Source: Flavobacteriaceae bacterium (lineage in GTDB: Bacteria; Bacteroidota; Bacteroidia; Flavobacteriales; Flavobacteriaceae). Taken from it: a stretch of 49,767 nucleotides of DNA. The translations under genes were made by a program, and so were the position numbers. Below the pieces are notes generated by a model that was not told the DNA's origin, ran no database searches, and saw nothing but the letters and a program-made list of their open reading frames with translations. Below are positions 37,285-45,921 of this stretch, piece by piece. The stretch covers positions 1-49,767 of the forward strand of contig CANFHF010000014.1 in the NCBI GenBank assembly GCA_947446635.1, given 5' to 3'. Numbering within the stretch: position 1 is the stretch's first letter; each line of letters opens with the position of its first letter.

Positions 37285-38586
37285 TTAGAGTTTGGAGTTT
37301 GGAGTTTGAATCAATTCAACCAATTTCCCAGTCAGATTCTTTCTGGAAAATTGCTGTAAACCCACGGCGTTTGATTGTAATTTTCCTTCTAAAAATTGAT
37401 TGTAAAAGTCCAAAAGTACACTTTTTAGTTTCATCTTTTCGGAATAGTCAAAAAATACGCCTGTATTGGTATTGGTAATAATTTCGGCAAAGTCAGAACC
37501 GTTGGGACCAATGGCGATAATTGGTCTACCCGAAACCATATATTCAAATAATTTCCCTGGAATAATGCTTTTGGTGTCGTCAGAATTGATTTCAATAAGC
37601 AATAATACCTGTGATTTCATTTGATGCACAATCGCATCGTAATGTGAAACATAGCCTATATTATTTAAACACAAATTTAGTTTAAATTGAGTAATGGTTT
37701 CTAATACTTCCTGACTGACCGCTCCAATTAATTTTATTTCCAAATGGGATTCAAAATCAGGGATTTCATCTAATAGTTCAACTAAACATTCCCACAATAT
37801 TTTGGGATTTCTTTCAGAAAGAAAAGAACCAATGTGTGCCAAAGAAAATTTTACATCCAATGCTTGTTTCACTACATTTTCCGTATCATAACCATTGGTA
37901 ATCACTGCAATTGGCTTAGTTGTAATGGCTTGAAACTCGGTTTTTGTGGTATTGCTGGTTACTATAATTGTGTCGGCTGAATTAAGCACTTGTCGTTCCA
38001 ATGCTTTGTGCTTTTTGGCTGCATAATTTGACAATCGTAACGATTTGTGATAGCCAATAGTAGTCCAAGGATCTCGAAAATCAGCAAACCATTTCACTTC
38101 TAGTTTTTGTTTTAATTCCAATCCTATAAGGTGTAAACTGTGCGGTGGACCCGAGGTGATAATGGTGTCAATTTCATTTTCTGAAATGTATTTTTCTAAA
38201 AATGAAACCGAAGGTTTTACCCAAAAAACACGAGCATCAGGAATAAATAAATTGCCCCGAATCCAAAGAAATACTTTATCTAAAAAGGATTGTTTCTTCT
38301 GATTTGGAATAATGCCCGAACTAATTTTTTTAGTTTTATTCTTCGAAAAAAAAGAGGCCAATTGGTATGGTTCAAAGATTTTATGCTTGATAATAATGGC
38401 TTTGCCTGAAACTTCATTTACCAAGGCTTCATCAACAATGGGATACATTGGGTTTTCTGGAATATAAACTATCGGCTGTACACCAAAATCTGGTAAATAT
38501 TTAACGAATTTTAGCCATCGCTGCACTCCTGGTCCTCCGGCTGGAGGCCAATAATAAGTTATGATGAGCAGTTTTTTTGGTTTCAA
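37285..38586 (-). CDS. glycosyltransferase family 4-type protein
   Basis: The 433-residue protein starts KPKKLLIITYYWPPAGGPGVQRW, the N-terminal donor-side glycine loop of a GT-B fold, and has SGPPHSLHLIGLELK, WFADFRDPW, and in the C-terminal half GSFLSERNPKIL and PGKLFEYMVSGRPIIAIGP (the nucleotide-sugar-binding region, E in FEY). This matches GT4-like glycosyltransferases of envelope polysaccharide or lipid-glycan synthesis. It shares a strand with the flippase 16 bases downstream. Sugar donor and acceptor cannot be read from the sequence. Confidence 0.85.
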   Translation of the reverse strand: MKPKKLLIITYYWPPAGGPGVQRWLKFVKYLPDFGVQPIVYIPENPMYPIVDEALVNEVSGKAIIIKHKIFEPYQLASFFSKNKTKKISSGIIPNQKKQSFLDKVFLWIRGNLFIPDARVFWVKPSVSFLEKYISENEIDTIITSGPPHSLHLIGLELKQKLEVKWFADFRDPWTTIGYHKSLRLSNYAAKKHKALERQVLNSADTIIVTSNTTKTEFQAITTKPIAVITNGYDTENVVKQALDVKFSLAHIGSFLSERNPKILWECLVELLDEIPDFESHLEIKLIGAVSQEVLETITQFKLNLCLNNIGYVSHYDAIVHQMKSQVLLLIEINSDDTKSIIPGKLFEYMVSGRPIIAIGPNGSDFAEIITNTNTGVFFDYSEKMKLKSVLLDFYNQFLEGKLQSNAVGLQQFSRKNLTGKLVELIQTPNSKL

Positions 38587-38609
38587 GTTTAAGGTTTAGT
38601 GATATTGAA

Positions 38610-39071
38610 TTATAAATTTCTATTTAATTTTTCAAGTTCCTCAATATCTAACAAATCTTTTGGACGATTTGCAGCCTTTTTTGCAATGATTAAATTTTCA
38701 TAATCTATAAAATAAACTGGAATATCACTAATTTCTGCAATAAACGCTTTTTCTAAAAGTTGTTCAAACGTTTTATTTTCTAACCCTTTTACGGAAGTCA
38801 TAATATCTAATCGCAAATTAAAATTCAATGTAACATCTGTCCAACCAGGAATAAATTGCATTGTACTCATATTTTTAAAATCACCTATTCCCGAATGTTT
38901 TAGAGCTAATCTTAAATTTTCTCGATTCTCAACTGAGTCTTCAATAAAAATATCTATATCACCTGTATTTCGTCCATAGCCATAGATATTTACAGCAAAT
39001 CCACCAATAGTTAAATATTTAACTTTATATAAAGAAAAGTATTTCCAAATTTCTACTATTTGACTATTCAT
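38610..39071 (-). CDS. MNT-type nucleotidyltransferase (DUF6036/AbiEii-like)
   Basis: A 153-residue protein with a minimal pol-beta nucleotidyltransferase core: GGFAVNIYGYGRNTGDIDIFIE at residues 23-44 holds the G-G-x-A glycine motif and D38-x-D40 metal pair, and a third acidic strand, LRLDIMT, follows near residue 88. Stand-alone proteins of this kind are found in HEPN/MNT and AbiE-type toxin-antitoxin or phage-defence pairs, where they add nucleotides to RNA or proteins. Directly upstream, 4 bases away, lies a 52-residue gene on the same strand. Together they look like a two-gene module placed between glycan genes. No HEPN partner is visible, so a toxin role is unproved. Confidence 0.75.
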   Translation of the reverse strand: MNSQIVEIWKYFSLYKVKYLTIGGFAVNIYGYGRNTGDIDIFIEDSVENRENLRLALKHSGIGDFKNMSTMQFIPGWTDVTLNFNLRLDIMTSVKGLENKTFEQLLEKAFIAEISDIPVYFIDYENLIIAKKAANRPKDLLDIEELEKLNRNL

Positions 39072-39075
39072 TGAA

Positions 39076-39234
39076 TTATTTTGATGTTTTTTTTGCGGTT
39101 TTCAAAAGATAAGAAATTTCAATAATAGCCATCAATTTTTCAAAACGTTGTTGTGGCGACATCTTTCTAATCTCTTCTATATATCTGGCCTCCATTATAG
39201 AAGGATGACCTTGATTTAATGCAGTTGCTTTCAT
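39076..39234 (-). CDS. small protein (52 residues) preceding the nucleotidyltransferase
   Basis: An ATG at 39234 opens 52 codons ending at 39076, 4 bases before the ATG of the nucleotidyltransferase. The sequence starts MKATALNQGHPSIMEARY, continues EEIRKMSPQQRFEKLMAIIE, and ends in a Lys-rich tail (KTAKKTSK). It appears helical and amphipathic, without membrane segment. I recall similar short ORFs paired with MNT-like nucleotidyltransferases in accessory DNA of several bacteria, but know no function. Tight spacing implies translational coupling. It is too short to be called by length alone; the paired arrangement and conserved-looking helix support it. Confidence 0.62.
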   Translation of the reverse strand: MKATALNQGHPSIMEARYIEEIRKMSPQQRFEKLMAIIEISYLLKTAKKTSK

Positions 39235-39272
39235 ATTTTAAATAATAATAAGTCAAATTTACAAAATTAACT

Positions 39273-41774
39273 TTATCTATTTTCAACTCTTTTTTTGTCC
39301 TCAAAATAAATCCCCCCCATCAATAACAACAACATTCCTATTGAACTAATCAGTGTAATCGTGCTTCCCGTTTGTATTACTTCAGGTTCAAACTTGAATT
39401 CTATGGTGTGATTCCCCGCTGGAATTTGGAGTCCTCGCAATGCATAATCTACTCTAAAAATTTCAGTCTCTTTTCCATCAATTGTAGCTTTCCAACCATT
39501 TTCATAATACATTTCTGAGAAGACTGCCAATCCATCATTTTTGTTGTTTGCAGTATATTTGATGTGATTGGGTTTATAGGAAGCTAGACTTACAGAAGCT
39601 AGGCTGTCTGTGGCGAAGGCTTTATTTTCAACATCAAATTCCTTTTTGTTTACAACCGCCGTGTTTTTAGTATCCAGTTTATCCAAAGCTTTCATTTCTT
39701 CATCTGCCGTTTGCACCAATTTCAAATTCTTCACAAACCAAGCATTTCCATTGGCATTAGGATTTTTAGCTGGAATAGGATTGCCTATAGTATCTGTTTG
39801 AATAATATATTTAACATTCAACATATTAAGAATTTCCATGTTGTTTTTAGTAATTTGGTAATCAAATAATTGCTGCATTCGTCTAGGTTTCACAGCGCTG
39901 TAACCCCCAATGGATTTATGGAAAAAAGAAGCTCTGGCACTTGACAAATTTCCTTCAACTTCAAAAACTCGATAGTGAGTGGTATCCTGCAAAATTTGTG
40001 CATCTGCAGGGGTTTCCTGAAAAGGAACATCTACTTCACTTCTGCTTACAAAATCTTTGACTGAAACATACTTGTGATCCACGAAAAACAAATCAAATAC
40101 CATTAAGAATCCCACCATAATTATCGCTGTATTTTGAGCCAATCTATTTTTTATAAATAGCCATAAAATAACTGCTACCAAAACAATAAAAAAACCGGAA
40201 CGCAATAAATCGGCACTATACAAACTCATTCGATCCGCTTGGAGTGCATCTACAAAACCGGGGCCATAACTTTCTCTATAATAACTATCGTTGCCACCTG
40301 TAAAACGGAACATACTTTTACACAAAAATAGAGTCAATATTAATCCAAAACCAACAGCGGCTGATTGCCACAAGGCTTTGAACTGAGCTTCTTTTTCCAA
40401 TTTAAAAAAGGATTGCAAACCCATAATGGCCAAAACAGGCAAGCATAACTCCAAAATAACTTGTATCGAAGAAACTGCTCTAAACTTGTCATACATTGGA
40501 ACAAAATCTATAAAGAAATCAGTTACAGAAGATAAATTTTTACCCCAAGAAAGCATCAATGCAACGATGGCTCCGCAAAGAAACACGTACTTGATTTTAC
40601 GCTTATCGGCAAACAAAGCCAAAATTCCCAAAAAGAAAACCACAATCCCGATATAAGCGGGTGCGGCAACAATAGGCTGATCTCCCCAATACGTTGGCAT
40701 TGCCGAAACAAAATCATTGGCTTGTGCTTCAGGAACACCCTGCCCCATCATAAATGCATACATCTTGCTGTCTTTTCCCAGTGCTTCACTATTTGAACCA
40801 CCAAAAAGTCTAGGCGCAATTAAATTGAAACTTTCGGCTATCCCGTAACTGTATTCCGTAATGTAATCGTGAGATAAGGCACTGTTGCCGACGCTTTTTG
40901 AACCATCCGCATTAAAAGACAATTCGCTTTTTCCTCGGGTGCTAAAATCGGCATATTCGGCGGTGGCCAATAAGTTCGTAGCATTGGCTCCAATGGCAAA
41001 AATTCCGGCTATTGACAAAACTCCAAATGAGGTTAAAAGCGATTTGTATTCCTTTTCTTTTAAAGCCTGATATATAAAATACCCTGAAAGCAATAATAGT
41101 AAAAGCAACAAATAATAGGTCATTTGAAAGTGATTCGCATTGATTTCCAATGCTACGGCAAACATCGTCAGCAAACCGCCCCAAGTATATTTCTTTTGAA
41201 AAACCAATATAAAACCGGCAATAACCAGTGGCATATACCCAATGGCATGGGCTTTGGCGTTATGCCCGACACCCAGAATAATGATCAGATACGTAGAAAA
41301 TCCAAAAGCCAGCGCCCCGAAAAAAGCTTTGAGAGGATCTATTTTTAAAACTAATAGAAGAACATAAAACCCTAAGAAATAAAGAAATAAATAATCAGCT
41401 GGTCTTGCTGAAAGGGATTTCCATTGTATTTCAATTGAATGTCCAGCAATAACTGAATCTACAACTTCTAAAGATATAATGGCTACACAAGGCAAAAACC
41501 GAATCGCATCATCCATCATTCCAATGTAATCGTGAGGGTATTTTGCCCCCAATTGATACGTTGGCATTCCGCCAAAGGCGGAATTGGTCCAATACGGCTC
41601 CACGTGTTCCGTAGCCCTAAAGTCGTTTTGCTCCTTTGCCATTCCGGTATATTGGGCAATATCGGATTGGAAGATTTGTTTTCCCTGCAAAACAGGGTAA
41701 AAATAAATAAGGGAAACGAGAACAAAACCAAGTAGGACTAGAACGTGGGGATATAATTTTTGAAGTTGCTTCAT
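39273..41774 (-). CDS. YfhO-type polytopic membrane protein
   Basis: An 833-residue inner-membrane protein with roughly a dozen membrane helices and a periplasmic loop. The start (VLLGFVLVSLIYFYPVLQGKQIFQSDIAQ followed by EQNDFRA) and the later MGLQSFFKLEKEAQ… and FDLFFVDHKYVSV segments are typical of the Bacteroidota YfhO (bacterial membrane protein YfhO, PF09586) family. YfhO proteins have a GT-C-like glycosyltransferase topology and are implicated in adding sugars to envelope polymers such as lipoteichoic acids in Firmicutes. The C-terminal part (about 700-800) is a soluble beta domain (YYENGWKATIDGKE…) as expected. It is near glycan genes; the acceptor is unknown. Confidence 0.85.
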   Translation of the reverse strand: MKQLQKLYPHVLVLLGFVLVSLIYFYPVLQGKQIFQSDIAQYTGMAKEQNDFRATEHVEPYWTNSAFGGMPTYQLGAKYPHDYIGMMDDAIRFLPCVAIISLEVVDSVIAGHSIEIQWKSLSARPADYLFLYFLGFYVLLLVLKIDPLKAFFGALAFGFSTYLIIILGVGHNAKAHAIGYMPLVIAGFILVFQKKYTWGGLLTMFAVALEINANHFQMTYYLLLLLLLLSGYFIYQALKEKEYKSLLTSFGVLSIAGIFAIGANATNLLATAEYADFSTRGKSELSFNADGSKSVGNSALSHDYITEYSYGIAESFNLIAPRLFGGSNSEALGKDSKMYAFMMGQGVPEAQANDFVSAMPTYWGDQPIVAAPAYIGIVVFFLGILALFADKRKIKYVFLCGAIVALMLSWGKNLSSVTDFFIDFVPMYDKFRAVSSIQVILELCLPVLAIMGLQSFFKLEKEAQFKALWQSAAVGFGLILTLFLCKSMFRFTGGNDSYYRESYGPGFVDALQADRMSLYSADLLRSGFFIVLVAVILWLFIKNRLAQNTAIIMVGFLMVFDLFFVDHKYVSVKDFVSRSEVDVPFQETPADAQILQDTTHYRVFEVEGNLSSARASFFHKSIGGYSAVKPRRMQQLFDYQITKNNMEILNMLNVKYIIQTDTIGNPIPAKNPNANGNAWFVKNLKLVQTADEEMKALDKLDTKNTAVVNKKEFDVENKAFATDSLASVSLASYKPNHIKYTANNKNDGLAVFSEMYYENGWKATIDGKETEIFRVDYALRGLQIPAGNHTIEFKFEPEVIQTGSTITLISSIGMLLLLMGGIYFEDKKRVENR

Positions 41775-41806
41775 TAAAAGGGTGTTGGGTTATAGTTTGG
41801 GTAAAT

Positions 41807-42085
41807 TTAATCTATTTCTTCGTAATCCACATAATCCCCTACTTTTTTGGTTTTATGGGGTTTCTTGGCATTAGACGCATTATATACAACTTCCTCATCA
41901 TTTGAGTTTTTTTTCCAAGAATCATCTTGGCCTTGTTGCTGTTTATGAAAATTTTCACCCGCTTTTTCCACCACTTTTTTAACCAACAAGGGCAAAAATA
42001 ATCTTGCCAAAAATTTGATAATATAATAGAAAGCAAGAAAGTAAAATAGTGTTCTTATAAAACCATTAAAAGAAGCCGTTTGCAT
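41807..42085 (-). CDS. DUF4834 family small membrane protein
   Basis: About 92 residues from MQTASFNGFIRTLFYFLAFY. A membrane helix (about 9-31) is followed by a charged tail with Lys/Asn/Asp (QDDSWKKNSNDEE…DYVDYEEID). The start and layout match the Bacteroidota DUF4834 family, whose function is unknown. An upstream ATG at 42127 would add 14 residues, but a TAATTTTG box at 42103-42110 sits inside that extension, so the inner ATG is preferred. The gene is 32 bases upstream of yfhO on the same strand and may be co-transcribed with it. Confidence 0.75.
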   Translation of the reverse strand: MQTASFNGFIRTLFYFLAFYYIIKFLARLFLPLLVKKVVEKAGENFHKQQQGQDDSWKKNSNDEEVVYNASNAKKPHKTKKVGDYVDYEEID

Positions 42086-42102
42086 AATCAAATAATTTTT
42101 CG

Positions 42103-42110
42103 CAAAATTA
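42103..42110 (-). promoter_or_regulatory. -7 box deciding the DUF4834 start
   Basis: TAATTTTG on the minus strand matches TAnnTTTG. The predicted transcription start is near 42096, between the two candidate ATGs, which favours 42085. The closest -33 element is TTA at 20 bases. Confidence 0.45.
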
Positions 42111-42165
42111 ACAATTCCAACGTTCAAAATTAATATATCATTCTTAAATAAATAATAAAATATAG

Positions 42166-42173
42166 TACATTTG
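42166..42173 (+). promoter_or_regulatory. -7 box upstream of the outer-membrane protein gene
   Basis: TACATTTG matches TAnnTTTG, with TTA at 42144-42146 19 bases upstream as a partial -33 element. It ends 25 bases before the ATG at 42198. Confidence 0.48.
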
Positions 42174-42197
42174 AAAAGCGGTATTGCTTTTTAACCC

Positions 42198-43142
42198 ATG
42201 AATAATATGTTCGAACTCAAAAACCTTGTCGTGTTGGCTTTCTTTATTATTCCGACAATTCATTACAGTCAACACACCGACCAAATCAATTCGAATAGAC
42301 CTGGTGAAACTATGTCGGCTTATGCTGTTGGCAAATCCGTGATTCAGTTAGAATCTGGATTTTATGGTATTCAAGAAAAACATAGCGTTGGGAATTGGGA
42401 AGCCAATGGATATGGTTTGGATTTGACTCTAAGATGGGGGTTATTTTTGGAAAGATTAGAGTTGATAGCCGACCTACAATACCAATATGAAACATTTAAT
42501 CCAACCATCATCTATCCAGATAGGTCAGCATTAAAACAAACTGTTTTTGGTGCTAAATACCTGATTTATGACCCGTTCAAAAATTATGAAAAAAAAATAA
42601 ATGTATACAGTTGGAAAGCCAATCATTCTTTTAATTGGCATCAATTAAAACCTGCTATATCTATATTTGCTGGAACCAATCTAACTTTTCCTGACAATCC
42701 TTATGCTTTTTACAACCAACCTAGTTTTTCACCAAAAATAATGCTAATAACACAAAATCATTTAGGCGACGGAAGTTGGGTTTTTATTACTAATATTATT
42801 AGTGACTATATTGGAACTGATTATCCTAGCTATAATTATGTACTTACTTTAACAAAAGGATTCAATGACCATTGGTCTGGTTTTATAGAAAATCAAGGTA
42901 TAAAAAGCGATTTTTACAGCGATGCTATTGTTCGTGGAGGCGTTGCCTTTTTGATTAACAATAACATGCAGATTGACGCATCCATAAGTAACAGTTTAAA
43001 ACACACCCCGTCTATTCTTTACGGAGGAATTGGATTTTCTTGGCGTTATGACTCCAATTATAAAAAAATTCGAATGAATATTGATTCTGGAAATTCCGCT
43101 AAAAAAGCCAATAAAAGAGCAAAAAAAACTAAAAAAAGTTAA
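42198..43142 (+). CDS. outer-membrane transporter-like protein (MetA-pathway phenol-degradation type)
   Basis: A 314-residue protein with a signal peptide (hydrophobic core at about 10-20, cut near HYSQ) followed by INSNRPGETMSAYAVGKSVIQLESGFYG. This opening is typical of the 'transporter'/putative MetA-pathway phenol degradation (PF13557) outer-membrane family. The rest shows alternating aromatic/polar strands, fitting a barrel, and a basic, Lys-rich C-terminal tail (KKANKRAKKTKKS) that is unusual for an outer-membrane protein. Starts at MNN (42198) or MFELK (42207) are both possible; I keep the first. No ligand can be inferred. The GNAT-type gene follows 22 bases later. Confidence 0.72.
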   Translation: MNNMFELKNLVVLAFFIIPTIHYSQHTDQINSNRPGETMSAYAVGKSVIQLESGFYGIQEKHSVGNWEANGYGLDLTLRWGLFLERLELIADLQYQYETFNPTIIYPDRSALKQTVFGAKYLIYDPFKNYEKKINVYSWKANHSFNWHQLKPAISIFAGTNLTFPDNPYAFYNQPSFSPKIMLITQNHLGDGSWVFITNIISDYIGTDYPSYNYVLTLTKGFNDHWSGFIENQGIKSDFYSDAIVRGGVAFLINNNMQIDASISNSLKHTPSILYGGIGFSWRYDSNYKKIRMNIDSGNSAKKANKRAKKTKKS

Positions 43143-43164
43143 ACTTATACGCACAAAACACACA

Positions 43165-44286
43165 ATGATTATAATAAAAGAAGCCCTTACAAAAAGTGAA
43201 ATGACCGATTACGTTAAATTTCCCTTTTCATTATATAAAAAAAATAAATTCTGGGTTCCACCCATTATTGCCGACGAACTGGAATCATTTGATAAAACCA
43301 AAAACCCGGCTTTCGAAAATGCCGAAGCTTCTTTTTATTTGGCCTATAAAAACAATGAAATAGTAGGACGAATAGCGGCTATTATCAATTGGAGCGAAGT
43401 CTACGACCAACAAAAAAAGAAAGTCCGTTTTGGTTGGTTCGACGTTATTAATGACATAGAAGTGACCAAAGCTTTATTAGAAAAAGTATATGAATTGGGT
43501 CGGAAAAATAATTTAGAACATGCTGAAGGTCCAATGGGATTTTCTAATATGGATAAAGTTGGCGTACTTACCGAAGGTTTCGATGAAATTGGCACCATGA
43601 TTACCTGGTACAACCATCCGTATTATGCGAATCATTTTGAGCAATTGGGCTACGTAACCGAAAAAGAATATCTCGAAAACAAATTCCCTTTCGAAAATGT
43701 AAAACTAGAATATTTTGATAAAGCCCAGGAATTAATCAAAAGACGCTACCAACTCAAAGCGCTCAATTTCAAAAAGACAAAAGAGGTGATGCCGTATGTG
43801 GATAAAATGTTCGATTTGTTTAATGCTTCCTATGCTAGTTTATCTTCATTTGTAGCCATTTCGGACATTCAAAAAGAGTATTTCAAGAAAAAATACATCA
43901 GTTTTATCAATCCCGAATACATCAAATTTGTAGAAGACAAAGACGGAAATCTGGTTGCTTTTGCCATTGTAATGCCTAGTTTTTCTAAAGCCCTACAAAA
44001 AGCAAATGGAAAATTATTCCCTTTTGGATTTTTGCATTTACTAAATGCTCGAAACCATAGTAAAGACGTGACTTTTTATCTCATTGGCGTACATCCTGAG
44101 TATCAAAACAAGGGAGTTCACGCGATAATTTTCAAAGAATACCATACCACCTTTACCGAAAAAGGAATTCAAAATTGCATTCGAACACCGGAATTGGCAG
44201 ACAATCACGCCATTCATTTACTTTGGAAAAACTTCGACCCAAAAATCATTTGCCGAAGAAAAACATTTAGAAAAGAATTGCAATAA
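43165..44286 (+). CDS. GNAT-like N-acetyltransferase protein
   Basis: The 373-residue protein starts at MIIIKEALTKSEMTDYVKFP. An upstream in-frame TTG at 43081 lies inside the previous gene and was rejected. The last third contains the GNAT-type acetyl-CoA signature (FYLIGVHPEYQNKGVHAIIF, a Q-x-x-G/A loop) and C-terminal ELADNHAIHLLWKNFDPK. The first part (DELESFDKTKNPAFENAEASFYLAYKNNEIVGRIAAI) is also GNAT-like, so it may be a double or extended member. I recall it as a conserved hypothetical of Bacteroidota. Its substrate is unknown. It follows the outer-membrane protein gene by 22 bases, and a terminator follows its stop. Confidence 0.72.
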   Translation: MIIIKEALTKSEMTDYVKFPFSLYKKNKFWVPPIIADELESFDKTKNPAFENAEASFYLAYKNNEIVGRIAAIINWSEVYDQQKKKVRFGWFDVINDIEVTKALLEKVYELGRKNNLEHAEGPMGFSNMDKVGVLTEGFDEIGTMITWYNHPYYANHFEQLGYVTEKEYLENKFPFENVKLEYFDKAQELIKRRYQLKALNFKKTKEVMPYVDKMFDLFNASYASLSSFVAISDIQKEYFKKKYISFINPEYIKFVEDKDGNLVAFAIVMPSFSKALQKANGKLFPFGFLHLLNARNHSKDVTFYLIGVHPEYQNKGVHAIIFKEYHTTFTEKGIQNCIRTPELADNHAIHLLWKNFDPKIICRRKTFRKELQ

Positions 44287-44297
44287 AAGCAAAAAAA

Positions 44298-44323
44298 AAA
44301 ATCCATTCGCGAGAATGGATTTT
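44298..44323. terminator. bidirectional terminator with GCGA tetraloop
   Basis: ATCCATTC (44301-44308) and GAATGGAT (44313-44320) close a GCGA loop, with A-run upstream and T-run downstream. It serves both the GNAT-like gene and the convergent oxoamine synthase gene. Confidence 0.85.
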
Positions 44324-44342
44324 AAAACTTTAAACAAAAAAA

Positions 44343-45605
44343 TTAAGCATCTAAATCAACCGTAGTTCTGCTAGCTATTTCTTTGTATGTACCATTTTCT
44401 AATTTCTCGCGAATCGCTTCAAAAGCGGTAAGCGTTTCATCAATATCGGCAATGGTGTGCGAAGTAGTTGGTATCATACGCAACAAAATTATCCCTTTTG
44501 GAATAACCGGATAGATCACAATCGACAGGAAAATTCCATAATTCTCACGTAAATCATTTACCATAACCATCGCTTCGGGAACACTTCCTTCCAAATAAAC
44601 CGGTGTAATGCAAGTGTTTGTATCACCAATATTAAATCCTTTTGCCTTTAATCCGTTTTGTAAGGCATTTACATTCACCCAAAGTTTATCTTTAATTTCA
44701 GAAGAATTACGCAACAATTCCAATCGTTTCAATGAACCAATCGTTTGAATCATCGGCAACGCTTTGGCAAACATTTGCGAACGCAAGTTATATTTTAAGT
44801 AATCAATAATGGCTTTGTCAGCAGCTACAAATGCACCAATATTAGCCATCGATTTTGCAAAAGTCGAAAAATAAATATCAATGTCGTCTTGAACGCCTTG
44901 CTCCTCACCTGCTCCAGCCCCTGTTTTTCCGAGTGTGCCAAAACCATGCGCATCATCAACTAACAATCGGAAATTGTACTTTTTCTTCATTTCCACAACC
45001 TCTTTCAACTTCCCTTGTTGTCCTCGCATTCCGAAAACACCCTCAGTAATAAAAAGAATACCTCCACCAGTAGTTTCGGCTAGTTTTGTGGCGCGTTGCA
45101 GGTTTTTTTCCATGCTTTCCACGTCGTTATGACGGTAAGTAAAACGCTTTCCGCTATGCAAACGAACCCCGTCAATAATACAAGCGTGCGCATCAACATC
45201 ATACACAATTACATCATTTCTCGTCACCAAAGCGTCAATAGTTGACATAATTCCTTGGTAACCAAAATTCAACAAATAGGCTGATTCTTTCATTACAAAA
45301 GCAGCCAATTCTTGTTCCAATTGTTCGTGGTATTTGGTGTGACCGCTCATCATTCTTGCGCCCATAGGATACGCAGCACCATATGCAATGGCCGCATCCG
45401 CATCGGCTTTACGCACTTCTGGGTGATTGGCAAGACCTAGATAATCGTTCAAACTCCAATTCAAAATATCCTTTCCTTGAAACTGCATTCTAGGTCCTAA
45501 TTCTCCTTCTAATTTTGGAAATACAAAATAACCTTCCGCTTGTGAGGCCCATTTTCCTAATGGCCCTTTATTGTTCTGAATTCTTTCGAATAAATCTTTT
45601 ACCAT
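44343..45605 (-). CDS. alpha-oxoamine synthase family PLP enzyme (serine palmitoyltransferase/CapB-like)
   Basis: The 420-residue PLP enzyme has the AONS/SPT/KBL family layout: LNWSLNDYLGLANHPEV, GARMMSGHTKYHEQLEQELA, the DAHACIIDG block (aromatic-ring-stacking His), VDDAHGFGTLG, and STFAKSMANIGAFVA holding the Schiff-base Lys. These enzymes condense an amino acid with an acyl-CoA or acyl-ACP with loss of CO2. In Bacteroidota the close relatives are serine palmitoyltransferase (sphingolipids) and the cysteate-using CapB/SulA type (sulfonolipids). I cannot choose between them from sequence. Overall similarity to the Bacteroides SPT, as remembered, is clear. It is monocistronic, separated from the next genes by a terminator. 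Confidence 0.82.
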   Translation of the reverse strand: MVKDLFERIQNNKGPLGKWASQAEGYFVFPKLEGELGPRMQFQGKDILNWSLNDYLGLANHPEVRKADADAAIAYGAAYPMGARMMSGHTKYHEQLEQELAAFVMKESAYLLNFGYQGIMSTIDALVTRNDVIVYDVDAHACIIDGVRLHSGKRFTYRHNDVESMEKNLQRATKLAETTGGGILFITEGVFGMRGQQGKLKEVVEMKKKYNFRLLVDDAHGFGTLGKTGAGAGEEQGVQDDIDIYFSTFAKSMANIGAFVAADKAIIDYLKYNLRSQMFAKALPMIQTIGSLKRLELLRNSSEIKDKLWVNVNALQNGLKAKGFNIGDTNTCITPVYLEGSVPEAMVMVNDLRENYGIFLSIVIYPVIPKGIILLRMIPTTSHTIADIDETLTAFEAIREKLENGTYKEIASRTTVDLDA

Positions 45606-45705
45606 CTTGTATTTTGAAAAAAATTATTAATCTTAAAGTGCTGCAAAAATAATTATTTCTACCTAGAATAGTGTAGTAATATAAATATATTTTACCCCCA
45701 TTAAA

Positions 45706-45740
45706 CAAACCCCGACCCGTTTGATAAACGAGGCGGGGTT
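45706..45740 (-). terminator. probable terminator of the minus-strand cassette
   Basis: AACCCCG (45708-45714) pairs with CGGGGTT (45734-45740), with CGTTT/AAACG inside. On the minus strand the stem is followed by TTTGTTT. It would end a transcript coming from the FISUMP side. Confidence 0.5.
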
Positions 45741-45788
45741 GAGTATAAAATTACTTCCCGTCATTTTTGCTTTGTTCTCTAGTAAGCC

Positions 45789-45921
45789 ATAGCGCGGAAT
45801 TATATACCGTGCCTACAAAACTGAGCAAGTAATTGTGTTCGAGTTACTTGGTCAGTTTGGCTAAAACTTACGGATTTTTAGTTGCCCATTGGAATGGGCA
45901 CGTAATATAATTCCGCGCTAT
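45789..45921. repeat. nested inverted-repeat element (MITE-like or structured RNA)
   Basis: The outer arms are 25 bases each (45789-45813 and 45897-45921), matching at all but two positions; the first 17 bases, ATAGCGCGGAATTATAT, are perfect. Inside, AAACTGAGCAAGTAA (45818-45832) pairs with 45844-45858 with one mismatch. Smaller hairpins are CTAAAA/TTTTAG and TGCCCATT/AATGGGCA (45883-45900). The last hairpin uses bases that also belong to the outer arm, so two folds compete. No target-site duplication was found. Confidence 0.75.

Noticed and set aside
38610..39234. Classical AbiE or HEPN/MNT toxin-antitoxin pair
   Set aside because: The small partner has neither a winged-helix AbiEi domain nor a HEPN R-x4-6-H motif that I can see, so only a generic two-gene module is claimed.
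43081..43164. Extended TTG start of the GNAT-like gene
   Set aside because: It would overlap the previous coding sequence by 62 bases; the extension is Lys-rich, out-of-frame readthrough of that gene.
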